A stretch of 39,390 nucleotides of DNA from Mesorhizobium sp. 65-26 (GCA_001899205.1 MKVL01000001.1:160719-200108); one strand, 5' to 3'; shown: positions 1 to 7,979, numbered from the stretch's first letter. Numbers and translations are program-made. The notes: a model not told the origin generated them from the sequence alone.

Positions 1-19
1 TGATTTCTGGAACGTCCAT
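1..19 (-). CDS. 5' end of an unidentified gene running off the left edge
   Basis: Only the first codons are present, reading leftward as M-D-V-P-E-I. The ATG (19-17) is preceded on the minus strand by GGGAGA about 7 bases upstream, a good ribosome binding site. A perfect FNR/NnrR-type palindrome lies 84 bases upstream (103-116), so the gene probably belongs to the oxygen/NO regulon of this block. An alternative in-frame-independent ATG at 44 has no comparable ribosome binding site. The product cannot be identified from six residues. Confidence 0.45.
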
Positions 20-102
20 ATGCAGATCTCCCGCGAATTTGCATGGATTGGTGGAGTGACGGATTGTCGGGATCACCCTAGGCCGGCGCTCCGGACCGGT
101 CT

Positions 103-116
103 TTGCGCATGCGCAA
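103..116 (-). promoter_or_regulatory. FNR/FixK/NnrR-type operator, perfect palindrome
   Basis: TTGCGCATGCGCAA is a perfect 14-bp palindrome of the FNR-superfamily form TTG-N8-CAA; FixK and NnrR sites commonly read TTGC-N6-GCAA. On the minus strand a TAGGGT hexamer at 80-75 stands where a class II promoter would have its -10 element, upstream of the cut gene. The rest of 20-230 holds no convincing gene; only a 14-codon plus-strand frame starts at 144. Confidence 0.6.
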
Positions 117-230
117 GGAAGAGGGAGAAGACAGCGCGTGATGCAATCGGGAGGATTTGATATCCACTCTATCTATCTGATTTAGTGAGACTTCTGTGGC
201 ACCGCGTGCGCCTGCCGGGCTGCAAATGTC

Positions 231-1406
231 CTACACCCGGCGAGGTGTCAGCAGGGGATACCCGAACAGCGTCGCGAAGCCGAGAAAGGCGACGACCCAG
301 CATGCGGCGGAGAGATGGAGCAGCCATTCGGCCTGAATTCCGAGTGCAAGGATGAGGCGCAGGACGGCGGCGGCCGATACGGCGCTGAAAACCAGGCAGC
401 CGCGCCAGCCAGCCTTAAGGTCTCGGCCGGTATGGCCGAGCGTCGCGCGCATCATCACTGCCAGCGTCATCGATCCGACGGCTCCGATGCCGAAGGCATG
501 GACTGCCGCTGCCTCCCCGACGGTCGGCGCCAAGGCCCTCAGGGCGGCGAGCGTCAATCCGACGGGAATCCAGAGGAATGCCAGGTGAAGCATGAGCACC
601 AGCGGATCCGGGAACGTGCGCCAGCCCTGCCATCGCGCCAGCCGCAGGATGTTCATCACGGCGGCGGCGAAGAGCAGGTAGCCGCTCGGCTGATACGCCG
701 GCGCGAAGGTCCATGCGACCAGCGCTCCGGCCGAAAGGGTCAGCGTCGCGATGTCCAGCCGATCGAACGGGGCCGGGAGCGGGCTGGGCTGGTGTTTGAC
801 CAGCCAGTTGCGCGTGAAGCTTGGAATGATGCGTCCGCCGATAATGGCGATCAGCATGATCGCGGCGGAGAGGGCCATCCTGCGCGAGGCATCGCTGGAG
901 CCTATGGTGATGACCTCGACATGAAACCAGACATTGGCTGCAAGAAGGGTAACGACCGGCAGAAGCACCTTGAGATTGCGCCAGTTCTTTCCCGCGATGA
1001 TCTCTCGTGCGCATACGGCGGCGAGCAGGGCAAGGAAGGCGCAGTCCACCAGCGCGGCCGGCACCGCGCCCAGATAGCCGGAGAGGAACATCGCCATCCG
1101 CCCCGCCATCCACACCGCCACCAGGATCGCGAGCGGCAGCCCGTTGACGGGAAGCCGGCCCGTCCAGTTGGGAATGGCGGTCATCAGGAAGCCGGCGAGC
1201 ACCGCCGCCATGTAGCCGAACAGCATTTCGTGGATATGCCAGTCGACAGCCGGAAAGCGGCTGGCCGTGTCCACGCCCCCGGACAGGAGCGCGATCCAGA
1301 ACCAGACGGCCAGGCCCGCGTAAAGCGCGCCCAGCAGGAAGAAAGGCCGGAAGCCGTAGGAAAGAATGGCCGGCCCATGGAAAGGCGGTTTACGCGGAAT
1401 CGCCAT
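231..1406 (-). CDS. nnrS: NnrS family multi-pass membrane protein
   Basis: 391 residues, almost entirely hydrophobic, with about 12 predicted membrane helices. The opening PPFHGPAILSYGFRPFF is typical of NnrS, which also contains conserved His-rich helix ends such as the WHIHEMLFGY stretch seen here. NnrS is a heme- and copper-binding inner-membrane protein linked to denitrification and to protection against nitrosative stress; its biochemical reaction is not settled. I start at 1406 because GGAG lies 7 bases upstream; the frame stays open further up but runs into pseudoazurin. It lies 31 bases downstream of the pseudoazurin gene on the same strand, so the two are probably co-transcribed from the NnrR-type promoter near 1911-1952. 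Confidence 0.9.
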   Translation of the reverse strand: MAIPRKPPFHGPAILSYGFRPFFLLGALYAGLAVWFWIALLSGGVDTASRFPAVDWHIHEMLFGYMAAVLAGFLMTAIPNWTGRLPVNGLPLAILVAVWMAGRMAMFLSGYLGAVPAALVDCAFLALLAAVCAREIIAGKNWRNLKVLLPVVTLLAANVWFHVEVITIGSSDASRRMALSAAIMLIAIIGGRIIPSFTRNWLVKHQPSPLPAPFDRLDIATLTLSAGALVAWTFAPAYQPSGYLLFAAAVMNILRLARWQGWRTFPDPLVLMLHLAFLWIPVGLTLAALRALAPTVGEAAAVHAFGIGAVGSMTLAVMMRATLGHTGRDLKAGWRGCLVFSAVSAAAVLRLILALGIQAEWLLHLSAACWVVAFLGFATLFGYPLLTPRRV

Positions 1407-1437
1407 CCGCCGTCTCCATATGACCGGCCATGAAACG

Positions 1438-1875
1438 TCAGTTGGCGCCCACTTGAGCGAAGAGATCCTCGAACACAGTCTTGGCCTTGCCAGGATGCTT
1501 GACCGCCTTTGCCTGTTCCAGATTGACGGGCTTGCCCACCTCGATGAGCGCGACCATGCCCATGCCGTAGTGGGGCACGCATTTGACGCCATAGATCCCC
1601 TCGGCGGTAAGCGTCACGGTGAGCGGCTCGCTCAGCTTGCCCTTGAACAGCTCCGCCCCTTCGGGAACCATGCCCTTTATGGCTTCGGCATTGTGCGACT
1701 TGTCGGTCGGAACGAAGGTGATCGTGTCGCCGGGGGCCGCCTTGATGAAGTTCGGTTGAAACACCATCGCGCCCTTGTCGCCCTTGTTGAGCATCTGCAC
1801 CTGATGGTCGGCCGCGTTCGCCATGCCGGCGCCCATGACCAGAATCGCAGTGCAAAGAAAGGTCCGCAGTCTCAT
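1438..1875 (-). CDS. Pseudoazurin, periplasmic blue copper protein
   Basis: 145-residue precursor with a signal peptide ending near MANA-AD. It matches pseudoazurin: copper ligands His61, Cys99, His102 and Met107 have offsets of 38, 41 and 46, identical to the classic His40/Cys78/His81/Met86 set. The protein carries electrons to copper nitrite reductase or nitrous oxide reductase and also accepts electrons from the bc1 complex. The start at 1875 has GGAG six bases upstream; an ATG four codons earlier (1887) lacks such a site. Its partner nitrite reductase is not in the window, but nnrS downstream and the NnrR-type box upstream agree with a denitrification role. Confidence 0.93.
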   Translation of the reverse strand: MRLRTFLCTAILVMGAGMANAADHQVQMLNKGDKGAMVFQPNFIKAAPGDTITFVPTDKSHNAEAIKGMVPEGAELFKGKLSEPLTVTLTAEGIYGVKCVPHYGMGMVALIEVGKPVNLEQAKAVKHPGKAKTVFEDLFAQVGAN

Positions 1876-1910
1876 CGTCGTCTCCATCCGGGTCGAATTA
1901 CCCTGCAGCG

Positions 1911-1978
1911 CCTATACACTGCCGGGAGGTCCGGCTATTTGTTCCAGCGCAAGGACGCAAAGAAATGACCTTTACGAT
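1911..1978. promoter_or_regulatory. Divergent promoter region with one FNR/FixK/NnrR-type box (1939-1952)
   Basis: TTGTTCCAGCGCAA at 1939-1952 keeps the TTG-N8-CAA frame of FNR-family sites. Leftward, TATAGG at 1916-1911 is correctly placed for a class II -10 of pseudoazurin. Rightward, TACGAT at 1973-1978 is correctly placed for the regulator gene. One box could therefore serve both divergent genes, including autoregulation. The inner bases of the left arm are imperfect, so this is a motif match and not proof. Confidence 0.45.
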
Positions 1979-2032
1979 CCGGCCGCTGGACGCCGCGGCC
2001 TCTCGCCAGGCCTTTCGCACATCTCGAAAGAC

Positions 2033-2740
2033 ATGAACGCGCATCAGAAACCGTCATTGACCGAGCTTCTCCTCGACTTTCCGGCGTTCGAGGGCATTGC
2101 CCCGCCGGACGTCGAGAAGATCGTCTCGCGTGGCAGGCTCACCGCTGTCGAGGCCGGGCGAGCCGTCTTCGAGCAGGAGTTGGAAGCGAACCACTTTTTC
2201 CTGCTCGTCGAAGGCTATGTGCGTGTGGTCAAGACCTTGCCCGACGGGCAGCAGGTCGTGGTGCGCTACTTTCCCGCCGGAGAACTCATAGGCATCGCTC
2301 CCGCCATGAATCTCGCCGTCTATCCGGCTTCGGCGATCGCGGCTGTCGACTGTGTGCTGCTGGCATGGCCGGCGCGGCTTTGGAAGGAGTTCGGCGACGC
2401 CTATCCGATGTTCAGCGTCAACGCCTTGAAATCCGTCGGGCAGCGCCTGCAGGAATCCCAGCAGAAGCTGGTCGAGATATCGACGGAGCGGGCGGAGAAG
2501 CGGATCGCCATGGCGCTGCTCCACCTCGGTGACAGCGTCGGCACACCCGCCGGGGAGGGCTTCACGCTCGACTTTCCCATGTCCCGGCAGGACCTCGCCG
2601 AGATGACGGCTACCACTCTTCACACGGTCAGCCGGCTGATGTCGGGCTGGGAACGCCAGGGACTTGTCGAACTTGGCCGCCGGAAGGTGGTCGTGCTTTC
2701 CCGGAAGGGACTGGCGCGCCTGGCCAAAAGCTATTCCTGA
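2033..2740 (+). CDS. Crp/Fnr family transcription regulator (NnrR/DNR-like)
   Basis: 235 residues: cyclic-nucleotide-binding-like beta domain at about 15-130, dimerisation helix at about 130-165, winged helix-turn-helix at about 183-225. Only one cysteine (Cys107) is present, so it cannot carry the [4Fe-4S] cluster of FNR/FnrN. It is more like heme-based NO sensors (DNR/NnrR) or a FixK-type protein. In the recognition helix the canonical E-x-x-S-R reads H197-T-V-S200-R201. The start at 2033 opens the conserved region; the frame extends upstream without family similarity. Location between pseudoazurin-nnrS and the cbb3 operon, with FNR-type boxes at all three promoter regions, suggests that it controls them. 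Its 3' end overlaps ccoS tail-to-tail by 10 bases. Confidence 0.88.
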   Translation: MNAHQKPSLTELLLDFPAFEGIAPPDVEKIVSRGRLTAVEAGRAVFEQELEANHFFLLVEGYVRVVKTLPDGQQVVVRYFPAGELIGIAPAMNLAVYPASAIAAVDCVLLAWPARLWKEFGDAYPMFSVNALKSVGQRLQESQQKLVEISTERAEKRIAMALLHLGDSVGTPAGEGFTLDFPMSRQDLAEMTATTLHTVSRLMSGWERQGLVELGRRKVVVLSRKGLARLAKSYS

Positions 2741-2925
2741 CCTCCCCGAACGGGGTCGTGCCGAGCCGGTCGATCGACGATAGGTCTGTCCTCGTCGGAG
2801 AGCACGCGCTCGCCGGCTCCGTCGAGGTCCTCGTACTGGCCGCTTTTCATCGACCAGAAGAAGCTCGCGAGCGCGACGGCGCCGAGGACCAGGGCAATGG
2901 GCACGAGGAAGACGAGGCTGTTCAT
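2731..2925 (-). CDS. ccoS: cbb3 oxidase maturation protein CcoS/FixS
   Basis: 64 residues: one N-terminal membrane helix (about 3-24), then FFWSMKSGQYEDLDG, the hallmark of CcoS (the W-x-x-x-x-GQYEDLDGP-type motif). CcoS is needed for correct cofactor loading of cbb3 oxidase. The ATG overlaps the ccoI stop as ATGA (2925-2922), so it is translationally coupled and is the last gene of the operon. It converges with the Crp/Fnr gene and the two coding ends overlap by 10 bases, leaving no space for a conventional terminator. Confidence 0.92.
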   Translation of the reverse strand: MNSLVFLVPIALVLGAVALASFFWSMKSGQYEDLDGAGERVLSDEDRPIVDRPARHDPVRGGQE

Positions 2926-5171
2926 CTGGCCGCCATCGGTCGCAGCCCTTGGGGCGCGGCTCCGCGCTTGCCCTCGGCCGTCATGCCGGGCGGCCTGAGC
3001 CGCAAGGCGTTGGCGACCACGATGACCGACGAGACCGACATTGCCACCGCCGCGATCAGGGGCGTGACATAGCCGGCCATCGCGACCGGCATGGCGAGCG
3101 CGTTGTAGACGACGGCGATGGCGAAGTTCTGCCGCACCAGCCCGCCCGCGCGGCGCGCAATGTCGAAAGCGAAGGGAACGGCCGCCAGGCTCTCGCGCAG
3201 GAAGACGAAGTCCGCCGCGTTGCGCCCGATATCGGCGGCTGTGGCAGGAGCCATCGAGACATGGGCGACGCTCAGCGCCGGCGCATCGTTGAGCCCGTCT
3301 CCGACCATCAGCACATGCAACCCCGAGGCCTGCGCGCTTTCGAGATGAGCCACCTTGTCGCCGGGCATCAGGCCAGCAGCGAAACGATCGATCCGCAACC
3401 GGCCGGCGACGGCGGCAACCGCCCCCTGGCGGTCCCCGGAGAGAACCTCCACCGAAAGGCCCGAAGCCTTGAGCGCGCTCACTGCCTCCGCGGCGCCGGG
3501 GCGTATGGTCTCCGTGAAAGTGAAGCGTGCGATCTCCACGCCGTCGCGCGAAAGCACGGTGCCGTCTTCCGCATCGGTCGCATCCAGCGCCCAGCCGGCG
3601 CGGCCGAGCCTGTAGACGGAGTTGTCGAGCCGGGCCTCGACGCCGAGGCCGGCACGCTCCTCGACACTGGCAAGGTTCAGCCCTCGCGCCTGCTGCCCGG
3701 AGGCGGCGAGGGCTATCGCGCGCGAGGCGGGGTGGTTCGAATGCCGCGCCAGCGCCGTGGCGATCTCCAGCGCGCCCGGCGCGATGGCGGAAACATCGAC
3801 ACGCGGCGCGCCGACGGTGAGTGTTCCGGTCTTGTCGAAGGCGACGGCGTCGACCTCGGCGAGACGCTCGATGGCGGAACCGTCCTTCATCATGATGCCG
3901 GCGTCGAAAAGCCGGCGCGCGGCGACCACCTGCACGATGGGCACTGCCAGGCCGAGCGCGCATGGACAGGTGATGATGAGCACGGCAATGGCAATGCTGA
4001 TCGCCTGGTGCCAGTCGCCTGTCGCAACCATCCAGCCGAGGAAGGTCAGCAACGCCGCCAAATGGACGACGGGCGAGTAGAGCCGCGACGCGCGATCGGC
4101 GAGGCGCCGGTAGCGCGCCCGGCCGCCTTCCGCCGCCTCCATCAGCCGCGTCATCTCGGCCAGGAAGGAATCCTGCGCGCGGGCGGTCGCGGCGAGTTTC
4201 AGAGGGCCGGTGAGATTGAGCGCGCCGGCCTGGACCATCGTTCCGACTGCCACCGCCACCGGCATGCTTTCGCCTGTCGCCACCGAACAGTCGAGACTGG
4301 ACACGCCCTCGATGATGCGTCCATCCACGGGCACACGCTCGCCGGCGTTGAGCGCGATCGTCATCCCCGGCTCGATATCGCCGACCGGCAGGTAGTCGCG
4401 ACTTCCGTCGTCACGCTCGACGGTCGCTCCGCGCGGCGCGAGCCGCATCAACGAGCGCACCGCTCCTCTCGCGCGCTGGCGCATCACGTGATCCAGTGTG
4501 CGGCCGATGAGCAGGAAGAAGACCAGCGTCGCCGCGGCGTCGAAATAGGCATGCGCCCCATTGTCCAGCGTGTCGTAGACGCTGAGGCCGAAGGCCAGCG
4601 CGATGCCGATGCTGATCGGCACGTCCATGTTGGTGCGGCCATGGCTAAGCGCCCGCCAGGCCGAAACGTAGAAGACGCTGCCGGAATAGACGAGGGCGGG
4701 CAGGGCGAGCGCCGCCGAAATCCAGTGGAAGGCCTGCCGTGTTTCGGCGTCCGCGCCGGACCAGACAGAGACGGACAGCATCATGATGTTCATCGAGGCG
4801 AATCCGGCCAGCGCCAGGGCGCGCAGGAGCCGCGACAGTTCGGGATCGGACTTCTCGCCCTCGGCTTCGAAGAGATGCGCCGGATAGCCGATGCCGGCCA
4901 GTGTTTCGAGCATGGGAGGCACGCTTTCGCCGCGCCATTTCACGGCGACGCGCCGTGTCGAGAGGTTCACGCGGGCTTGCTCGACCGAAGGCAGCTTGCC
5001 CAACGCCGTCTCCACTGCCGAGATGCAGGCGGCGCAGTGAATGTCGGGAACCGACAGGTCGGATTGGCGCAGCCCACCACCCAGGTCGCGGCTGGCCAGC
5101 GCGATTTCCTCGCGCGAAGGCGGCCGGTCGAGCTCGGCCGCCCCTTCCGCTCCGGGCGCGCAGCAACTCAC
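2922..5171 (-). CDS. ccoI: Copper-exporting P1B-type ATPase CcoI/FixI
   Basis: 749 residues. An N-terminal CC pair (3-4) is followed by a heavy-metal-binding domain with CAAC (46-49), the TGES actuator motif (299-302), the CPC membrane metal site (402-404), the phosphorylated DKTGT (446-450), the SNHPAS nucleotide-domain motif (about 478-483) and GDGLND (624-629). CcoI supplies copper from the cytoplasmic side for the CuB centre of cbb3 oxidase. I start at GTG 5171, overlapping the stop of the upstream DUF2189 gene as GTGA; the longer frame inside that gene is unrelated. Coupled by ATGA to ccoS downstream. Confidence 0.95.
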   Translation of the reverse strand: MSCCAPGAEGAAELDRPPSREEIALASRDLGGGLRQSDLSVPDIHCAACISAVETALGKLPSVEQARVNLSTRRVAVKWRGESVPPMLETLAGIGYPAHLFEAEGEKSDPELSRLLRALALAGFASMNIMMLSVSVWSGADAETRQAFHWISAALALPALVYSGSVFYVSAWRALSHGRTNMDVPISIGIALAFGLSVYDTLDNGAHAYFDAAATLVFFLLIGRTLDHVMRQRARGAVRSLMRLAPRGATVERDDGSRDYLPVGDIEPGMTIALNAGERVPVDGRIIEGVSSLDCSVATGESMPVAVAVGTMVQAGALNLTGPLKLAATARAQDSFLAEMTRLMEAAEGGRARYRRLADRASRLYSPVVHLAALLTFLGWMVATGDWHQAISIAIAVLIITCPCALGLAVPIVQVVAARRLFDAGIMMKDGSAIERLAEVDAVAFDKTGTLTVGAPRVDVSAIAPGALEIATALARHSNHPASRAIALAASGQQARGLNLASVEERAGLGVEARLDNSVYRLGRAGWALDATDAEDGTVLSRDGVEIARFTFTETIRPGAAEAVSALKASGLSVEVLSGDRQGAVAAVAGRLRIDRFAAGLMPGDKVAHLESAQASGLHVLMVGDGLNDAPALSVAHVSMAPATAADIGRNAADFVFLRESLAAVPFAFDIARRAGGLVRQNFAIAVVYNALAMPVAMAGYVTPLIAAVAMSVSSVIVVANALRLRPPGMTAEGKRGAAPQGLRPMAAR

Positions 5172-5950
5172 CTTATGGCCTTGTAGGCGTGCCAGGTGGC
5201 GTGGCCGACCAGCGGGAAGGCCACGATCATCCCGACAAGCCCCGTCGCGATGCTGATCAGGAAGAGGACCAGCACGATCGCGCCCCACGCGATCATGACC
5301 GGCAGATTGCGGAACACCATCGAGATCGACGTGCCCATCGCGGTGAAGGCGTCCACCCGTTCACTCAGCATCATCGGCACGCCGAAGACGCTGATGGCGA
5401 AGGAGAAGGCCGCGAACAGGCCGCCGACAACGGTGCCCACCAGCAGCATGGCCCAGCCTATGGGCGTCGTGAACAGCATCTGCGCCACATGGTCGAGGCC
5501 GGGAAAGGGCCTCAGGCCGAAGAACAAGGCGTAGATGATGACCGCGGCGCGCATCCACAGCAACATGAGCAGGCACAATATGGCGCCGGCGAACCAGACC
5601 TGCGCGCCGGACTGCGGCCTGACGAACACCATGCGGGCCAGGCTGACCGGATTGCCCGCCTCGAGGTCGCGGCTTTTCTGGTAGAGACCGATCGCCAGCA
5701 GCGGTCCGACCACCATGAAGCCGGCCAGCGCCGGGAAGAGGACGTAGTCCAGCCCCATGGCGAACAGTCCCCAGACGATGGCAAGCGACACGAAGGCCAC
5801 GGCCAGCCCGTAGGCGAGGCTCGGTCCGGGACTGGAAAGGAAATCGCGCCAGCCGGCGGCGAGCCAGCCGAAGGCAGCGGAGGCCGGCAGGTGGCGACGC
5901 CTCTGCTCGGCCAGCGGGACGACCCGATCGGATTGGTCGGCATGGCTCAT
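5168..5950 (-). CDS. DUF2189 family integral membrane protein
   Basis: 260 residues with about six membrane helices and a short charged N-terminus. It fits the DUF2189 family, whose members are sometimes annotated as cytochrome c oxidase subunit I although they carry no heme-copper histidines; none are visible here. The function is unknown. The gene sits inside the cbb3 operon, 12 bases after the small membrane protein gene, and is coupled to ccoI by a GTGA overlap. The place normally holds ccoG and ccoH. This argues for a role in cbb3 assembly, membrane copper handling or a nearby function, but that is inference from position. The start has AGGA about 7 bases upstream. Confidence 0.85.
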   Translation of the reverse strand: MSHADQSDRVVPLAEQRRRHLPASAAFGWLAAGWRDFLSSPGPSLAYGLAVAFVSLAIVWGLFAMGLDYVLFPALAGFMVVGPLLAIGLYQKSRDLEAGNPVSLARMVFVRPQSGAQVWFAGAILCLLMLLWMRAAVIIYALFFGLRPFPGLDHVAQMLFTTPIGWAMLLVGTVVGGLFAAFSFAISVFGVPMMLSERVDAFTAMGTSISMVFRNLPVMIAWGAIVLVLFLISIATGLVGMIVAFPLVGHATWHAYKAIR

Positions 5951-5962
5951 TTCGTCATCCTT

Positions 5963-6148
5963 TCAACAGGCGGCTTCGGCGGCACGGAACGCGCCGTCCT
6001 CGCGGCCGGCCTCCTTCAGGTGCGGTACGCAGTCAGGCTGGGAGACGAACGCGACATAGATCAGATGCGCGTTGGCGCCGATGAAGACGGCGATGGTTGC
6101 CGCGACGAGGGCGAGCGCGATCCACCTCCGGCTTCGCCGCGCGGGCAT
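5963..6148 (-). CDS. Small single-pass membrane protein in the cbb3 operon
   Basis: 61 residues: an Arg-rich N-terminus (PARRSRRW), one membrane helix at about 9-30, and a short outward tail with two cysteines, one in QPDCVPHLK and one as the very last residue. The charge pattern predicts the tail in the periplasm. I do not recognise a named family. A start at 6148 has AGGAGG 4 bases upstream; an earlier ATG at 6172 overlaps the ccoP stop as ATGA and would add eight residues. It lies between ccoP and the DUF2189 gene where ccoG/ccoH usually stand, so it may act in oxidase assembly, but is much shorter than CcoH (about 150 residues). Confidence 0.75.
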   Translation of the reverse strand: MPARRSRRWIALALVAATIAVFIGANAHLIYVAFVSQPDCVPHLKEAGREDGAFRAAEAAC

Positions 6149-6168
6149 GGTTCCTCCTGTCGCGTTGG

Positions 6169-7047
6169 TCATTGCGGCTTCTTTTCCAGCGTGTGGACGT
6201 AGACCGTCAGGATTTTGATGTCCAAGGGCGACAGACGCGCGGCCCAGTTGGGCATGTGGCCCTGGCGGCCGGAATAGACCGTGGTGAAGACCGACTGCGC
6301 GTCGCTACCATAGAGCCAGTTGGCATCCGTCAGGTCCGGCGCGCCGACGTCACGCTTGCCCTTGGCGTCCTCGCCATGGCACGCGACGCAATTCGCCGCG
6401 AAGACCTGCTTGCCCGCTTCGATGCGCTTGGCATCGCCTGCGGGCTCGAGGCTGGAGAGCGAGCGCACATAGGCGACCACCGCCTCGATCTGGTCGGTGG
6501 GCAGCATGCCGTCATGACCGAAGGCCAGCATCTGCGAGGTGCGCGTGTCGTCATTGGTCGAATTGATGCCGACGCGGATCGTCTCCTCCAGCGCCTCGGG
6601 GCTGCCGTCTCCCCAGAGCCAGGCCTTGGCGGCGAGATTGGGGAAGCCCGCGCCGCCGGTGGCGTTGACGCCATGGCAGGCCGCGCAATTGTCACCGAAC
6701 AGGGTGTGGCCGGTTTCCTTCACCGATCGCATCAGCGCCGGATCGGCCTCGATCTCGGCATAGCTCTTTTTCTCGATCTCGCTGGTCCACGTCGCGCGCG
6801 AGAGGGCGGCATCCTCCACCTGCACCGCCACCACCTGCTTCTGGTCCGTGCCGAGCATGCCCTTGGTGTAGGTCCATATCAGCGGCCAGGTCGGGTAGAG
6901 CATCCAGCAGATCAGGGAGAACACGAAGGCGGTGCCCAGGAAGAAGAAGACCACGCGCGGAATCGGCGTCTCCAACTCCTCGATGCCGTTCCACTCATGT
7001 CCGGTCGTCGGGCGACCGGTCACGACGTCCCGCTTGTCCAGCTCCAT
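6169..7047 (-). CDS. ccoP: cbb3-type cytochrome c oxidase diheme subunit CcoP/FixP
   Basis: 292 residues: one N-terminal membrane helix (about 31-51) and two cytochrome c domains with heme motifs CAACH (121-125) and CVACH (220-224). CcoP passes electrons from cytochrome c or the bc1 complex to CcoO. The ATG at 7047 follows the ccoQ stop by a single base. This is a single-helix CcoP, the form common in Alphaproteobacteria. Likely axial methionines lie in the AFGHDGML and GHMPNW segments. Confidence 0.97.
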   Translation of the reverse strand: MELDKRDVVTGRPTTGHEWNGIEELETPIPRVVFFFLGTAFVFSLICWMLYPTWPLIWTYTKGMLGTDQKQVVAVQVEDAALSRATWTSEIEKKSYAEIEADPALMRSVKETGHTLFGDNCAACHGVNATGGAGFPNLAAKAWLWGDGSPEALEETIRVGINSTNDDTRTSQMLAFGHDGMLPTDQIEAVVAYVRSLSSLEPAGDAKRIEAGKQVFAANCVACHGEDAKGKRDVGAPDLTDANWLYGSDAQSVFTTVYSGRQGHMPNWAARLSPLDIKILTVYVHTLEKKPQ

Positions 7048-7048
7048 C

Positions 7049-7228
7049 TCAGTTCTCCGGTTCCAGCGGGGTGTCGTCTTCGGCGAGGATGCTTGTCCTG
7101 GCATGCTCGAACGCTTTGCGGTTGCCGGGCCAGAAGGCGTAGACCATCACGCCGACTGAGAAGGCGAGGAGGTAGAACAGGCCCCAGCTCTTGGAGATGG
7201 CGACGAGTGTTTCGTGTCCGATGTCCAT
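7049..7228 (-). CDS. ccoQ: cbb3-type oxidase subunit CcoQ/FixQ
   Basis: 59 residues translated by hand. It begins MDIGHETLVAISKSWG, has a membrane helix at about 15-34 ending in MVYAFWPGN, then an acidic tail. The pattern helix-YAFWPGNRKxF is characteristic of CcoQ, a small subunit that stabilises the core complex. It lies 3 bases after ccoO and 1 base before ccoP. It is easily missed because it is under 60 residues. Confidence 0.92.
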   Translation of the reverse strand: MDIGHETLVAISKSWGLFYLLAFSVGVMVYAFWPGNRKAFEHARTSILAEDDTPLEPEN

Positions 7229-7231
7229 TCG

Positions 7232-7975
7232 CTACTCCTGCGCCTCGGCCTGCGCGGCCGGCTGCTTGTAGGCGGCATCCGTCAGGTGGCCGAGAATCTG
7301 CAGATAGGCGACCAGAGCATCCATTTCGGTCACGCGGGATGGATCGCCGTCGAAGGCGCGCACGTTCGTCGCCTTGCCATAGCGTTCGCTGACGCCGCTG
7401 GCGTAGTTGCTGTCCGGGCTCGCCTGGCCGTACGCGTCCTGCGTCGCGTTGTCGATCATCGCCTGGGTGTAGGGCACGCCGACTGCGCGCTGCGCGGCCA
7501 GGTGCTCGCCAAGATCGTCGATCCTCAGGTCGTTCTTTGCCAGCCAGCCGTAGCGCGGCATGATCGATTGCGGCACCACGTCGCGTGGGTTCATCAGGTG
7601 GCGCACCTGCCAGACGTCGGAATACTTGCCGCCCACCCGGGCGAGATCCGGGCCGGTACGCTTCGATCCCCACAGCATGGGATGGTCGTATTTCGATTCG
7701 ACGGCCAGCGAATAAGGGCCGTAGCGCTCGACCTCGTCGCGCAATGTGCGGATCATCTGCGAATGGCAGGCGTAGCAGCCCTCGCGGATGTAGATGTTGC
7801 GGCCGGCGAGCTCGAGCGGCGTGTAGAGGCGCATGTCGGGCGCTTCCTCCACCGTCTCATGGATGGTGAAGAGCGGCGCGATCTCGACGAAGCCGCCGAT
7901 GGACGCAACGCCCACGATGGCCAGCACGAAGCCGATGGCGTTGCGCTCTACCTTGCGATGGAAGAATTCGGGCAT
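7232..7975 (-). CDS. ccoO: cbb3-type cytochrome c oxidase monoheme subunit CcoO/FixO
   Basis: 247 residues: one N-terminal membrane helix (about 11-33) and one periplasmic cytochrome c domain with CYACH at 67-71. Conserved segments such as YTPLELAGRNIYIREGCYAC and WGSKRTGPDLARVGGKYSD are typical of CcoO, which hands electrons to the catalytic subunit CcoN. Four bases separate it from the ccoN stop, consistent with one transcript. Confidence 0.97.
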   Translation of the reverse strand: MPEFFHRKVERNAIGFVLAIVGVASIGGFVEIAPLFTIHETVEEAPDMRLYTPLELAGRNIYIREGCYACHSQMIRTLRDEVERYGPYSLAVESKYDHPMLWGSKRTGPDLARVGGKYSDVWQVRHLMNPRDVVPQSIMPRYGWLAKNDLRIDDLGEHLAAQRAVGVPYTQAMIDNATQDAYGQASPDSNYASGVSERYGKATNVRAFDGDPSRVTEMDALVAYLQILGHLTDAAYKQPAAQAEAQE

Positions 7976-7979
7976 CGTC

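Noticed and set aside
2949-5186. Long plus-strand open frame opposite ccoI
   Set aside because: Antisense shadow of a high-GC gene; composition is Arg/Gly/His-rich and matches no family, while the minus strand has every ATPase motif.
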